This document shows positions 34,029 to 46,217 of a stretch of 64,000 nt of DNA, piece after piece. This DNA comes from Archegozetes longisetosus (taxonomy: Eukaryota > Arthropoda > Arachnida > Sarcoptiformes > Trhypochthoniidae): contig JAEMBT020000005.1 of assembly GCA_018873245.2 (NCBI GenBank), positions 1,810,001 to 1,874,000 of the forward strand, in the 5' to 3' direction. The position numbers and the translations under genes were made by a program. The notes beneath the pieces were generated by a model. That model had not been told where the DNA came from, did not search any database, and saw only the letters and a list, made by a program, of their open reading frames with translations. Position 1 is the first letter of the stretch. Each line of letters opens with the position of its first letter.

Positions 34029-35443
34029 TTATAATACCTTTTGTAAAGCACTTCTCAAAAATGTTTCGTAAATAGAGTCAATATTATCTTCGTTCCAATC
34101 AATAAACCAATTATAAGAAGATTTAGCCGAAGTTTTTTTCGCATCTATTCCAAGCAATTCATTTGCGTTCAGTTTACTAACAATTGTTAGGTTTGAGTGT
34201 AAAATAACAGATTCAACCGGAAATTCATAATTATTGACTAGTAGTTCAGCTAAATCCTTATCACCACCGATAAATTGCAGATCTTTGAGTTCGGAGTATA
34301 AAAACCAGGCATTCACGAAGTGTTCCTTAAGAATAGAGATTACATAATAACTAGAAAGCGGGCCCTCTCTCAGAGTTCTCCCCGAACCTCAGCACGACTG
34401 ATCCGTTAGTGAACCCCATAATACTATTACATGCATTAACTTATTTTGTTCTTTTGACAGATCAATTATTTTAGTCAATTTTCTGTGATATTCGACTTGA
34501 GTGAAACTATAGAAAGTTTGTTCCAAACGTTTTTGTGCCGAAGCGTAAGAAATACAAGTATTGAAATGGTTATCATTCAATAGATTTTTGTCATTAAGCG
34601 AAGCGCTTATAGTCATAGTGGGTGTGAATCCAATGTCCACTTCTCCAGACAGATCTAGATTTGGTCCATTAGTCCATTCCATGTCAACATTCAATTTATT
34701 GTTATTCGGTAATTCCAGACGAAAGTATGAAATTTCATATTCATTATGATTGCTATCAATAATATTTTTACGTAAAATGATTTGTCCGCTAAGAAAAGCT
34801 GGAGTCAACCAAAACGGATAATCAGTTTTGCTCAATTGGAATTCAATATGCATTCGAAATATAATATCAACGAATTGATCACTTATACCACGAATTATAG
34901 CCGCAGAACCTCTTGGGTGAGATCGGGTCTGAAGTGAAACCTTTTCGTTAATCAAACTCAATATCGATTTAACTTTCGATAAATGTTTTGGTTCTTTCCA
35001 TACGTTAGCATAAAATTTTTCTTCATAACTATTGTCTTCTTCTATAATCCAATAAATATTTCCGACAACAAGTGATTTCTCATTTTCAGGAATAAATGCC
35101 TTCAAATCAGACATTAAGAAGTTTTCGCTGACTTTACGGGCTTTTTGAAAATCAAACAGATTTTGAAGTGAACCAGAATTAAACTGAAAAAGCAAAATAT
35201 TTGTAACAATGATTTGAGTGTAAGTGTGAAAAGTTGGAAACTCACGCGATTAATGAAAGTTAAGTTTTTGGAAAGAGATTCATTAGTGATTGGCTCAAAT
35301 TTAGTAATCAATTCAATTGTTTTATTTGATAATACAATTGATGTCACATTTTGTTCATTAAATTCATTCAAATTAATAAATAATAAAATAAAAAGCAAAA
35401 TACTAATAAAAGGCACTAAAACTAGATTCAGTATAAGATTCAT
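34029..35443 (-). CDS. SELENON: Selenoprotein N, with in-frame UGA (Sec)
   Basis: Two exons on the minus strand: 35443-35246 and 35183-34029. Read through TGA at 34391-34389 as selenocysteine, the product is 450 residues with Sec at about 331. The redox motif is DQSC-U-GSGRTLRE, preceded by HVIVLWGSL, identical in layout to vertebrate SelN. Other matches: IYWIIEED, IIFRMHIEFQLS, FWLTPAFLSGQIIL, LNVDMEW and EVDIGFTP before Sec, and NNYEFPVES plus KLNANELLGID after it. Residues about 5-25 are a membrane anchor (signal anchor of an ER type II glycoprotein), and several N-glycosylation sites follow. The family is an ER reductase that regulates SERCA calcium uptake. The vertebrate EF-hand region is absent, explaining the shorter length. 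A SECIS element is required in the 3' UTR; I could not pin one by eye. Confidence 0.95.
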
Positions 35444-35655
35444 TAATAAATATAATTAGAGTTGAAATTGGTTTGTTGACATGTTGTAATGTTTATGAGT
35501 TTGAAAAATGCTTAGCATTGACGTCATGAGAGGTCTGTTAACTGAAACGTCACTGTATCTTTATGGCATTAACACGTTTTCATCTAAATAATCATACTAA
35601 TCATACTCTGTCATTAAATTCTAATTTCAATTTATTTTCTCTCTAACTTTAAATA
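35444..35655. promoter_or_regulatory. Shared divergent promoter, SELENON / UFSP2
   Basis: Only 212 bases separate the two start codons, which point away from each other. No TATA box is evident. Contains TGACGTCA-like ATTGACGTCATGAG around 35517-35530, a CRE/ATF-type palindrome, which would suit stress-responsive ER genes. Confidence 0.45.
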
Positions 35656-37608
35656 ATGTCTGCTAAAATCTTTAAAGTCGTTAAAAGTTTACAACAGGTT
35701 TGTTATTAATCATTTAAAACTAATTTATTTGTTTTATCATTCAATTTTCTGTTTAAATTATTGTTGAGATTCAACTGATTTTTGTCACATTTTTATGTAG
35801 CGTTTAATTCATTTCTCTGAACAATCCGACCAAATCCCGAATCAATATAAATCTGGACTTATCTTTGGCTTCACTTTAATAGAAGAAAACAATATTAGTT
35901 ATTGTTTGGGATGTGTTGACGATGAATCTGACTCTCCTTATGGCACAACTTGTTTAGGAGTTTATTGCCTCAAACCATCGACAAGTGATGAAGAATTGAT
36001 CGACTTATGTCTTAAATTTAGTAAAAATAAGAAAAGCGGCAAACTTATTATTTTTGCCTTTGATAATCAAAACCAATTGAAGACAACTTTCTTTGACATC
36101 AAATCAAAACAGTTGTGTGAATGTGGTCTTGAATTCGTTGATGACGAAGAAGCTATCGATAAGACACTAATTGTTAGGTTAAAAGTTGGAATTTGTTTGA
36201 CTTTTAAATCATCAAAGGATGAAAATATATTCTCTAGTAATCTAAATGAATCGATAGCTAAACTAAAAGAAGATATAAATTCATATAAACTAAAGTTATT
36301 TCAGTCGAGTTTCAAAACTCAAATTTCAGATAACGATAAATCACTTAATTCTATGACTGTATCAGATCTTTATGGGTATTTAGAAGAAGATCCCGATATG
36401 TTCGATGGAATCGAAGTCCCGGCAAATATGAAAAAGAAAATGTTGGAAAAGATGCGAAAGAAAAAAGCGTCAGAAAAAGCTCCACTTCAGTTCGTCTTAG
36501 ATAATAATGAAGACAGTGATCAATTGTCGCAAATAGAATTGACTGACGATAATAAAGAAATAAAATTGAGTTTATTGGTTGATGTATTGACTCGTGTTCA
36601 AGAACAGAACACAATATCTTATTTACTCAAGTTGTTTTCTACCCAATTGCGTCAAAATTTGGATGCTTTCGAGAAAGCGATCCTCCAATACGTTGATTTC
36701 GCTTCAATGAAGTTACCGGTTCCCAAAATTTACAACTTTTGGTCACAATCTATTTACGCGCACTTTATTTCAGTTATATATCCGATTAGTTTGGATGACG
36801 AAAGTCTATTAACGAGACGAAAGGAAATACACTTGAAATACTTGATACCAATGGAAAGACCAAATTTTCGTAAAGGAAATCGTTATTTATTAGAGAATGA
36901 AACATCAAACTTTGGTTATTTAACTAATGTTCACATAGGACTAAATTCTGGATTGAAAAATGGACAAATTTATACAGTTTACGGAACTTATAATTATCAT
37001 CATTACATGCAAGACAGAATCGACGACAGCGGTTGGGGATGCGCTTATAGATCACTGCAAACAGTGGTTTCATGGTTTAGATATCAGGCATACATCGATA
37101 AACCGATTCCAACTCATAAAGAGATACAACAAACTTTAGTTGATGTCGGAGACAAGGATTCTTCATTCGTTGGATCGCGTCAATGGATTGGTTCACAAGA
37201 AGTTAGCTATGTCTTGAATCACTTGTATGGCATTACTTCGAAGATCATGTTTGTCAGTTCTGGTGCTGAGTTGGCTAATAAAGGCAGAGAATTGGCTCAT
37301 CACTTCACCACTAATGGAACACCTATTATGATAGGCGGAGGAGTTTTAGCGCACACTATTATTGGAGTTGACTTCAATCAAGACACCGGAGAAGTCAAAT
37401 TTTTAATACTAGATCCACACTATACCGGCGCTGAAGATTTGGCTGTCATCCAAAAGAAAGTAAGTTTCTAATCTTTTCTAACTTTGGACTTTATTTTATA
37501 CTTTTGATCAATTTACTTTAGGGCTGGTGTGGATGGAAAGCATCTTCATTTTGGGACAAAAACTCTTTTTATAATTTGTGTTTACCTCAAAGACCAATCA
37601 CTTTTTGA
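35656..37608 (+). CDS. UFSP2: UFM1-specific protease 2
   Basis: Exons 35656-35697, 35801-37459 and 37522-37608, frame kept, 595 residues. The C-terminal peptidase C78 domain shows the catalytic Cys in DDSGWGCAYRSLQ (about Cys428), the Asp-Pro-His motif LDPHYTG, IGGGVLAHTIIGVDF, and the family ending GWCGWKASSFWDKNSFYNLC then LPQRPITF. The N-terminal about 330 residues form the less conserved region used for ER or substrate binding. The enzyme cuts the UFM1 precursor and removes UFM1 from ribosome uL24 and other targets at the ER surface. Starts at the ATG of a short first exon of 14 codons. Confidence 0.95.
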
Positions 37609-39244
37609 ATCATCTATTTAATGTGTTTTTGATCTATTTTGAACATTTTAATAATTCTAAAACTCGATTATTGAAATTGTTTCGTTCAAACGAATTAATG
37701 AAATTTTGTGACAAACTCTCGTACTTTGACCCATAAAATGAAGTATTTCTAAAATCGATTCCGAAATTCTTTACTACCAATTGGTATAGTTTGAAGAAGA
37801 CTTTCACTATATTTATTCATCTTGACCATATTGCTATAAATCCATTTGAACTTTTTTAAGATTTATATTTATGGTTAAATATTTTTCTAACCTGTCTTAA
37901 TCGTGTTAAAATGTTTTTTAATGAGTTACAAAATTGACTTTTCATATAAATGTTTAATTTGCGTTTTAATCTAATGCCTTTATTTATTCTTCTGACAAAT
38001 TGTTGCATAAGATTATCCTTGAGAAGAAACTCGAAACTTTACACCTGAAGATTATTCTTTGATAAGACTAAGGTATACGGAGAGATAAATTAATTTGAAA
38101 ATACTTTCACAAAAGTTAAGATAAATGTGTAAAATTAGACTCATAAATGGTAGATGCTGTAGTGGATGCCTCTTATAAGATAATGATTGAAATGCGAGAC
38201 ACATATTAAGAGTGAATAATATTAGAAGTGGTTGATTACAAAAAAGTCACTCAGGGACATAAGAGCTAATCGTGTGTTCACGTTCTAATACTTTTATCTA
38301 ATAGTGGCGTCTATTTAATTATCATTCTAGTTCTTCTTAAGAGCTTTTCAACCAATCAGTATTCGTTTATCTACCTTTCTATGACCCTTCCTTTGTGTTC
38401 AATAATCTTACAGTTTTTACTTTCGATCAACAGAAAGTTATGTTAAGTTAATGGATAAGAGTTGAAATAACTTTCTACTGATATGGACAATAAATCAGTA
38501 CATGTTTCAAGTGAATCAGAAATGAGTGAAAGTATGAGGTAATCAAATTAAATTAAATACTTTTGCTTTTAAGTTAAGTTATAAATCTGTAAATAAAAAT
38601 AAAAGTATAGCTTTATTTGAAACAGAGAGTCTAAGTCGAGTTGAAATGTTATGTTATACTTTGTGCTGATAGTCGTAGCCAACGGGGGCTATTACCAGAG
38701 ATTCTTGGAAATTCAAGTATAGGTCTGTGCTCAAACAGTGACACAACAACTCTGAAATAGTGTCTGTTTGGTATGTCAGGCGACTACCTATTATCAAAGA
38801 ATGATAAAAAAATTTGATAACAAATTAGCGGGTATATTAATTTTAGTATACGTTTGTCTCTACAAATCAAAGCATTTAAATTTCAATTTTTTAGTCTTTC
38901 CCCTTCACACCGAAACCTGACTACGACACAGTTTGTAGTCTAATAGTTAATACGCATTAATTCATAGGAAGTTTGTATAATCATTATTAGCTTTGATTAC
39001 TTTACAAAAGTTTTGCATCTCATTTATCCATCGCTTGTGTTGCTAAGCGCGTTCACTTAAAACTGATTCGATTGGCGCATATTCCGTAGAAAAGTTGATA
39101 TCATAGTTGCCAATTGAATGAACTGTTTTGGAACTTACATAAGTGAGAGACTGGAGAGCATGCAAACTGCAAGCACAAAGGCTCAGACTTAAGCGCATTC
39201 ATCTTAAGCGCAATCAGTTCTGTTAATTTACTAAATATTTAGAC
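37609..39244. other. Intergenic, no gene seen
   Basis: AT-rich; no credible open frame, RNA gene or long repeat. Holds the UFSP2 3' UTR and the UCKL1 promoter. Confidence 0.5.
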
Positions 39245-42200
39245 ATGGCTGACTCATCTGCCTTTAAAGATGCTCCCAGCTCTGCCAGTTCTGACGGGTA
39301 ACATTTCACTAAATTTCATTCATATCTCTACCATTCATTGAATCCCTTCTGAACCATTACTCATCTTTTCTATGTCTTCTTTTCAGCGGCAGTAGTGACG
39401 ACTTGTGTTATGAATTTGGCCTTAATTTTGACTTAGAATCTGGTATTGAATCACAAGAAACCTCACAGTCACCTATATCTCCACGAGCAGGTCAAAGAGC
39501 GAAAAGAGAGCGAACTTTTTCTCTATCAAAATCTGCTAAGTCTGCCACCAAAACCGATCCAGTATTGAGAACAAGGCAGAGAACAATCTACACAGCAGGT
39601 CGTCCTCCTTGGTATGACACTCTCGGACAGTCTATCGATTGTTTTGTTATCGGTTAGTCACTCGAGTTTTCCGACTAATTTTCATGCGAACACTTTCGAA
39701 TCATTCATTAGGGATTTGTGGCGGAAGTGCATCAGGAAAGACAACAGTAGCGCGAAAAATAGTAGAAGCACTCGATGTTCCATGGGTTACATTGCTTAGT
39801 ATGGACTCGTTCTATAAAGTATGTTATGATCGTTGATTTTTTCCATACTTTCCTCTCATTTTTTCCATACTTTTCTCTAATATAACAACTATCGGTCACA
39901 TTTTAGATCTGCAGGCTGCAGTAAACCTCTCAATGAAAAATCCCTAGTCAGGGATAATTCGCATTTATTGCATGTACAATTTGCATATCTGCAATCGCAC
40001 ATTTTCAGATTATTTTCAAATAAAGTCTTTAGATGGACACTACCGCCATCACTGTCATCACACTATCACCATCAATATCACTACTTTAGCTGAAGATGCC
40101 ATTCTTAAAGCTTAATCAAATCACCCTGAAACTCAAACAATACAAGCAAAACCAATATAAACATGATGTCATTATCATCTTTGGTCATGGATCAGTTGAT
40201 GATATAAAGAAATTATGTTTATATTGGTTTTGATTGCATTGTTGCAGAGTTTCAGTATAGTTTGATCAAGCTTTGAGAACCGCTTCTTCAGCTAACCCTC
40301 CTTCTGCAAGCATTATATCTTCAAAGTGCATATTTCTTTAACGTATTAAATTACATGAAAGAAATATATAGTTAATAATTTAAATTGATTCAAATTATCA
40401 CTATCAGTGAAAATAATATTTTAAAGTTTTATTGTAAATAAAGAGTTGTGTGTATTATTGCAATCAAACTGAGTAATATAAGACCTGTTTTGGGACTATT
40501 CCATTAAACAGAGCATTTTATTGTAAGCAGCCTGCAGATCTAAAATGTGATCCAACTATTAAAGGTTTTAAATGAAGAACAACATAAGTTGGCTCATAAC
40601 AATGAGTATAACTTCGATCATCCCGACGCATTTGACTTTGATCTTCTGATAGAAACCTAAGAAAACTGAAGGAAGGAAAACGAGTCGATGTCCCCATTTA
40701 TAATTTCGTTACCCATTCTCGAGAAAAGACAACTGTAAGCATGATTAGTGTCTAAACTATTAATATTTTAATGACTAATCCAAAAATGTCTGATTCATAT
40801 AGAAAAAAATGTATGGCGCAAACGTGATTATTTGTGATGGCATTTTAATCTTTGCTCATAAAAAATTAGTTGACATGATGGACATGAAAGTATTCATTGA
40901 CACAGATTCTGATATAAGGCTAGTTAGACGTCTGAGGAGAGATATCACTGATAGAGGACGTGATCTTGAAGGGATTCTCAAGCAGTATAACCAGTTTGTG
41001 AAGCCGATGTTTGACTTCTATATCGCTCCGTCAATGATTCACGCGGACCTGATAGTGCCCCGCGGCGGAGAAAATCAAGTCGCTATCGATCTCATCGTTC
41101 AACACGTTCACACACAACTTCAGTCCATGGGACTCAAATTGAGGTACAAGTTAAGATAACAACTCATCCTTCAGCTACTGACAGGTCGATCTTCAACTTA
41201 TTTTAGGTCCAAATTGATTAAGATTCATAGCGGCCAACCACTTCCAGATTCATTGAGAACATTACCGCTGACGCCACAAATAAAAGGAATGCATACCTTT
41301 ATAAGAAATAAAGAGACGTCTCGTGATGAGTTCATTTTCTACTCAAAAAGATTAATGCGTTTATTGATTGAATTCGCTCTTTCATTGATGCCTTTCAAGG
41401 TACAGTTGAAGCAATAGTTGAAATATTAGTTTTGACAGACTAATTATATGTCGTCTTAATTGTGACCTAACATAGGATGTTATCGTTGAAACGCCTCAAG
41501 GCGTCAATTATAGTGGAAAGAGGATTAACTGCAAAAAGATCTGTGGCGTTTCAATACTTAGAGCAGGTATTGTCTCATTAGATACATGTATATAATATAA
41601 TTTTGGATACAGTAGTTACCTATACCAGTTTAGAACACCACTAAAATGATTGCACCTCACATCGATACTTTCATATAGTATAGGTTTAGTAATTATGATC
41701 AGTTTATTTCACTCAACTTAAGCTCGTATTCGATTCATATAGCATGAGATAATCAATTGCAGCCTTCATTTTATACTTTCAATAATTTCAGGTGAAACTA
41801 TGGAGCAAGCCTTATGTGATGTTCTCAAAGATGTTAGAATTGGAAAAATCTTAATTCAAACGAACAGAGAAACAGATGAGCCCGAAGTAAAAATTTGAAT
41901 TCTTGAGAGCCATTCGAAATGAAAAAATTAATAATCATTTTATTTTAGTTATATTATTTGAGGTTACCTAAAGACATCAAAGATTATAAGATCATGTTAA
42001 TGGATGCGACTGTTGCTTCAGGTGCAGCAGCCATGATGGCCATCAGAGTATTACTTGATCATGACGTTCCCGAACAAAATATTCTTCTCTGTTCACTACT
42101 TATGGCAGTCTCTGGAGTCCATTCGATTGCTTATGCGTTTCCAAAAGTTCAAGTTGTGACAACGCAAGTGGATCCTGAAGTGAGCGACAAGTTCTACATA

Positions 42201-42325
42201 TTACCAGGAATTGGTATGAATTACGAGTATATCTATTTTGTAATCATAGCTGACACTTGAATTATTTATCTAAAACAGGCAACTATGGCGACAGATTCTT
42301 TGGTACTGAGGCTTTCGAATATTAA
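39245..42325 (+). CDS. UCKL1: Uridine-cytidine kinase-like 1 (frame break in exon 4)
   Basis: Ten exons: 39245-39297, 39387-39652, 39712-39818, 40565-40734, 40803-41143, 41207-41399, 41476-41566, 41792-41886, 41949-42213 and 42279-42325. N-terminal Ser-rich region, then TAGRPPWYD and the uridine kinase P-loop [53 protein letters not shown]. The C-terminal half is uracil phosphoribosyltransferase-like: [44 protein letters not shown] and IPGIGNYGD-type ending (LPGIG + [12 protein letters not shown]). It phosphorylates uridine and cytidine in pyrimidine salvage. Exon 4 reads GAA ACC TAA where the family demands [10 protein letters not shown]; adding one C at 40656-40657 restores frame, and intron phases on both sides agree with that. 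Intron 3 is filled by a transposon-like fold-back. Confidence 0.93.
39893..40553. mobile_element. Fold-back element with target-site duplication in UCKL1 intron 3
   Basis: Terminal inverted repeats GGTCACATTTTAGATCTGCA / complement at 39894 and 40553. A second, internal inverted pair (40088-40164 and 40215-40293, about 77 bases) is centred in the element. The six bases AACTAT flank both ends (39887-39892 and 40554-40559), the expected target-site duplication. No open frame, so a non-autonomous DNA transposon is inferred. Confidence 0.8.
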
Positions 42326-42380
42326 TTTCTACTAGACCTGTGTTTATGGCTATTAAAAGTTTATAAATTTATACAACTCA

Positions 42381-42386
42381 AATAAA
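42381..42386 (+). terminator. Poly(A) signal of UCKL1
   Basis: AATAAA 55 bases past the UCKL1 stop; convergent with RAE1, whose stop is at 42814. Confidence 0.5.
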
Positions 42387-42813
42387 ACATTTTATATTTA
42401 TTACGGAAATTTCAAAAAGTCAAATATAAAGTCAGTTTTGTAACTTAATATAATTCTAGTCACCTTCTCATCTGTTCTAACAGTAAATTTATTCTGCGCT
42501 TAGTCTAATCAAATAAAAAATTGAGCTAGATTATTCTGAACTATCGTTTTGACTCTTTTCATTAAAATATCGAATTTTTCAACAACGTTCTGCTGTTCCT
42601 GATAATTAATATTTTTGGCTTTTATTTATTTGACGAGAAGCTAAACATTTTACAATCTCTTCAATTAACAAGAGCGTGTACTTAGAAATCCAAAGTAAAA
42701 GTTACAAAATTAACGCATTTGATATTATGTGAGCTGACTGCAAACACAAAATAATACATGAAATGATGAAAGTAAGATTCAGGATAATATACAGCACATG
42801 AAAAATTTCAGAT

Positions 42814-44602
42814 TTATTTATTTGGTTTGTTTCTGGGACGTAACTCTTCATAGCACGGATGTAAAAAGATGTAATTTTTCTTTTGTGGATTATAGAACTC
42901 ATGACCTTTAGACCAGTCGTAACTGACCGCATATGCGAATATTTCTCCGCGAGCACTAAAACAAGCCTTAGTTATCGGTTGTTCCATCTGTTCCGAAGTC
43001 TTCAGCTTAGTTCGCGCGTCTTTGTCCCAGAAACTGAATCTTCCATCGGAGCCGACGGTTGCAAGTGTTCCGTGATGAGGATGAAACGCGATGTCGTTGA
43101 CTGCGAAAATATCTTGAAATCCGTTATTAGTACCATTAGATCGATGACATTTAAACGTAAAGTTGTCTTTTGGGTTAATTGGATTAACGTATTGAATAGC
43201 AACGCGTCCCTCAACACTTCCCAATGCGAATCCTGAAGGCGGATGTTGTGGCTTTTCCTTATCAACAAATATCGAGACACATCTGTGTTGGTACTTGAGA
43301 GGCGATTCTAGTCGTTTAAACTCTTGTAAACCATTTTCGAGTGAATAGACGATAATGCCGCGACCTGCAGTTCCGACCACTGCCATCGGATAGTATACAT
43401 CAGCACAATAACAGCGTTCAGGCAAATTTACTGTCATTCCTGGCTGTGGAGACCTCATGTCCCACAACTAGAACCAAAAAATGATTGAGTTTTGAAAAGT
43501 AAAATATTAGTTTGGTCAATAAATTTTATACCTACAAGTATCTACCGGTAATATTGGATAGAGGTAAAATCATAAACTACAATCAAATGGAGGCTTAAGT
43601 TCCGAATTTCATGAATTTTAGCCTATATTTAGTGCCTTGGTTAAAAGTTTTAAAAAATCAAGTATCTTTAATCTCCTAAATGTATGGATCTCAATCGAGA
43701 ACAAATTCGGTCAAAAATTTCTTATGGTTGGAGAAAGAAGCTAAAACGCCATGATTTGCTCCTTATCAGCCTCCCTTCCCAAGCATAAGAAATTTTTCGC
43801 CTGAATTTGTTCCCGATTAAGATCCATACATTTAGGTGGACTAAAGATATTTGATTTTTTAAAACTTTTAATCGAGACACTAAATATAGACAAAAATTCA
43901 TGAAATTCAGAACTTAAGCCTCCATTTGATTGTAGTTTACGATCTTGTCTCTAGCCATCCGATATTATCGGCAGACACCTGATATTGACCAAACTAATAT
44001 TAGTGAAATATTTACTTTAAGGGTTTTATCCCAACTGCCAGTCATAATACATGTATAATTATTAGATTTGATGAAGTGGACAGTCTTGACAGGTGCATCA
44101 TGTTGAGCCACTTGTATCGCTTGATTACTATTTAAGTCCCACATCTTCACAGTCTTATCACAAGAAGCGGAAAACACTTTTGTTCCGTCCTTCAATTGAA
44201 AAAATATAAAAACGATTAAGATATGAATAACAGTAAAGATTGTAAGTCATGACAGACATCACTGTAGGCCACGTCAAGAATAGGTCCAGTATGTGTTTGT
44301 TGTGCTTTTGGGATTGTTTGCCAATTGGTTCCATTGCCCGTTACTTCCCAACATCTGATTTGGTTATCCCACGAACCGGCGATTAAATAGTTCTGCTGAA
44401 GAGATGGTGGACTAAACGCTAGACTACTGACTGAGTCGTCTGGAGGTGACATAACTTCCCAATCTTTCATTGGATTATGACTTAATGCTTGCGATTGTGG
44501 TAATAATGAGTTCATAGAGTTATTGGTTCCGAACATAGAATTGGTGCTTGTCGTCCCGAACATGACCGGAGCCGCGCCTCCTGATGATGCGAAAAAACTC
44601 AT
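42814..44602 (-). CDS. RAE1: mRNA export factor RAE1/Gle2
   Basis: Three exons on the minus strand: 44602-44258, 44189-44016 and 43467-42814, frame kept, 390 residues. N-terminal FG-like Gly/Ser/Asn segment, then WD40 blades: [46 protein letters not shown] + LWDMRSPQP, and the late block [33 protein letters not shown] and [15 protein letters not shown]1 forms a seven-bladed propeller that binds NUP98 at the nuclear pore in mRNA export and works at the spindle and APC/C. Intron 2 is almost entirely an inverted-repeat element (43504-44002). Convergent with UCKL1. Confidence 0.96.
43504..44002. mobile_element. Fold-back (MITE-like) element in RAE1 intron 2
   Basis: Left arm about 43504-43730 and right arm about 43782-44002 are reverse complements with scattered mismatches; ends are ATATTAGTTTGGTCAAT and its complement, spacer about 50 bases. 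Without it the intron would be about 49 bases, the usual size in this genome, so it inserted into a short pre-existing intron. No coding capacity. Confidence 0.85.
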
Positions 44603-46217
44603 TGTTTTTTAATTTCGTTTCTTTATTTTCATTCAATTCAGCGATTATTTAGGATTTAATCCAATTTTTTGTTCTTTTAGTTTAATAGTTAATTTTCGTT
44701 TGATTCACAACAACAAAATCCAAGCGATTTCATTGCGTTTTGTTCGTAAACAAACTTGTTTTCAAAACTTACGTCTACACTTTACTTTACTTAGAACGTT
44801 ATTAGTGAATTACTAAAGAATTAGTTAAGTCATCGTACATTAATAACGCTAAGTCAAAATGACCTTTTCGTTCGGACCCCCTACCCCATGTTACGCAGTA
44901 GTTCGCAAGGCTTTAACACCACCACCCCATAGATGGAACATTACATTACTTTCAAACCCTTAGTTTATGAGTATTTCGCACATAATACGAAAATAATACG
45001 AAATTTAATCTATTTCTAAGAAAATCATTATTACTGAGATCAATAAATAAATTTAACATAATAATTATTTAATTGTGATTTTTTATGCAAGAAAACTAAG
45101 TAAAAGAGTCTAACATTCACAAGCTTTCAAACCCTATCCCACTCACGTTACAATTTGTTACATTTAGCTCTTGGTACCCGCTCCCCTGTCCAGCGCAACG
45201 TTATTAATGGACGATGCCCAAACCAAAGAGTAGAGAATACAGGAATGGACACTTCTATGGGGAAGATGAGCCTCAAAAACATGCACTTTAAAAACACCAC
45301 CTTTTAGATACCTGGACAAACACAGTGTAAATGCGCACTTTTTAAAAAATTAATATTTTTAGAGTACCTGAAAAACTGATTTTTTTTTGAAAAAATAGAG
45401 CAGAACGTCTTGTGTCTGAACAAGAACTCAAACCGACTATCAAAACAAATTATATTGCTTAATATACTTGTCCACTTGATCACAGTCCACCTCACATGAG
45501 TAGGTTAAATGAAAAATAAAACTTAACTTAATAGTGTGATGCAGAATATCTGATTCCGACGATCAGATGTCGCTATTTTTTATGCCTAAAATTACTACAG
45601 AGTGTCGTCACTTGCATTCTCTAGTCTTTGGCGCAACTTCTAAATAATTTCTGAACCTGATTCTAAGGTTAAAGATATGTGGATAAAGTTTAATTAATAT
45701 TAGTTAAACAAAAATATTGAACTGAAGAACAGTTAGATGAATATTAAGTGCTTGAGTTGTGTTTGACACTACTCTTGCAATGATCTCATCTCAGACGCAA
45801 TCGTCAATAAACTGTCTTAATCCAATGTAGAATATTCATATTTAAATTTCTTTAGCTTCAATCAATTTTTTAATGTAAACTAAAAGTTTAATGCTTAAGA
45901 ATTGCAATTAACCAACTGAAATAGAAATAAGAATTAAATTTAAGTCAATTTTGGAGCAGTTACATAACTTATGTGCTCCCTCATAGAACTTGCAAACAAT
46001 ATAAGCTGAAATAAATGCACACAGCGGCAATTCGTTTGCAAAATTTTAAATATGTTTTGTCTGTCACTCATAAAAAAATCTTCCATTGTTGCACCAGACT
46101 TAAGAGTTTAATTTTGGTAGCGATTTTGAGCAAAACATTCACCTATAATAGGAAATTCATTATTGCCTTTTGACCGGACCTACCATTGAAAATCTTAAAT
46201 TCGGATAAAAAATTTTA
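44603..46217. other. Intergenic, no gene seen
   Basis: AT-rich with two short more GC-rich patches (about 44870-44945 and 45120-45240). No credible coding frame; the minus frame at 45304-45495 is short and featureless. Confidence 0.5.

Noticed and set aside
34389..35195. Separate truncated protein ending at the TGA at 34389, with another gene at 34029-34316
   Set aside because: Both pieces align continuously with one selenoprotein N across the TGA, which falls on the known Sec position.
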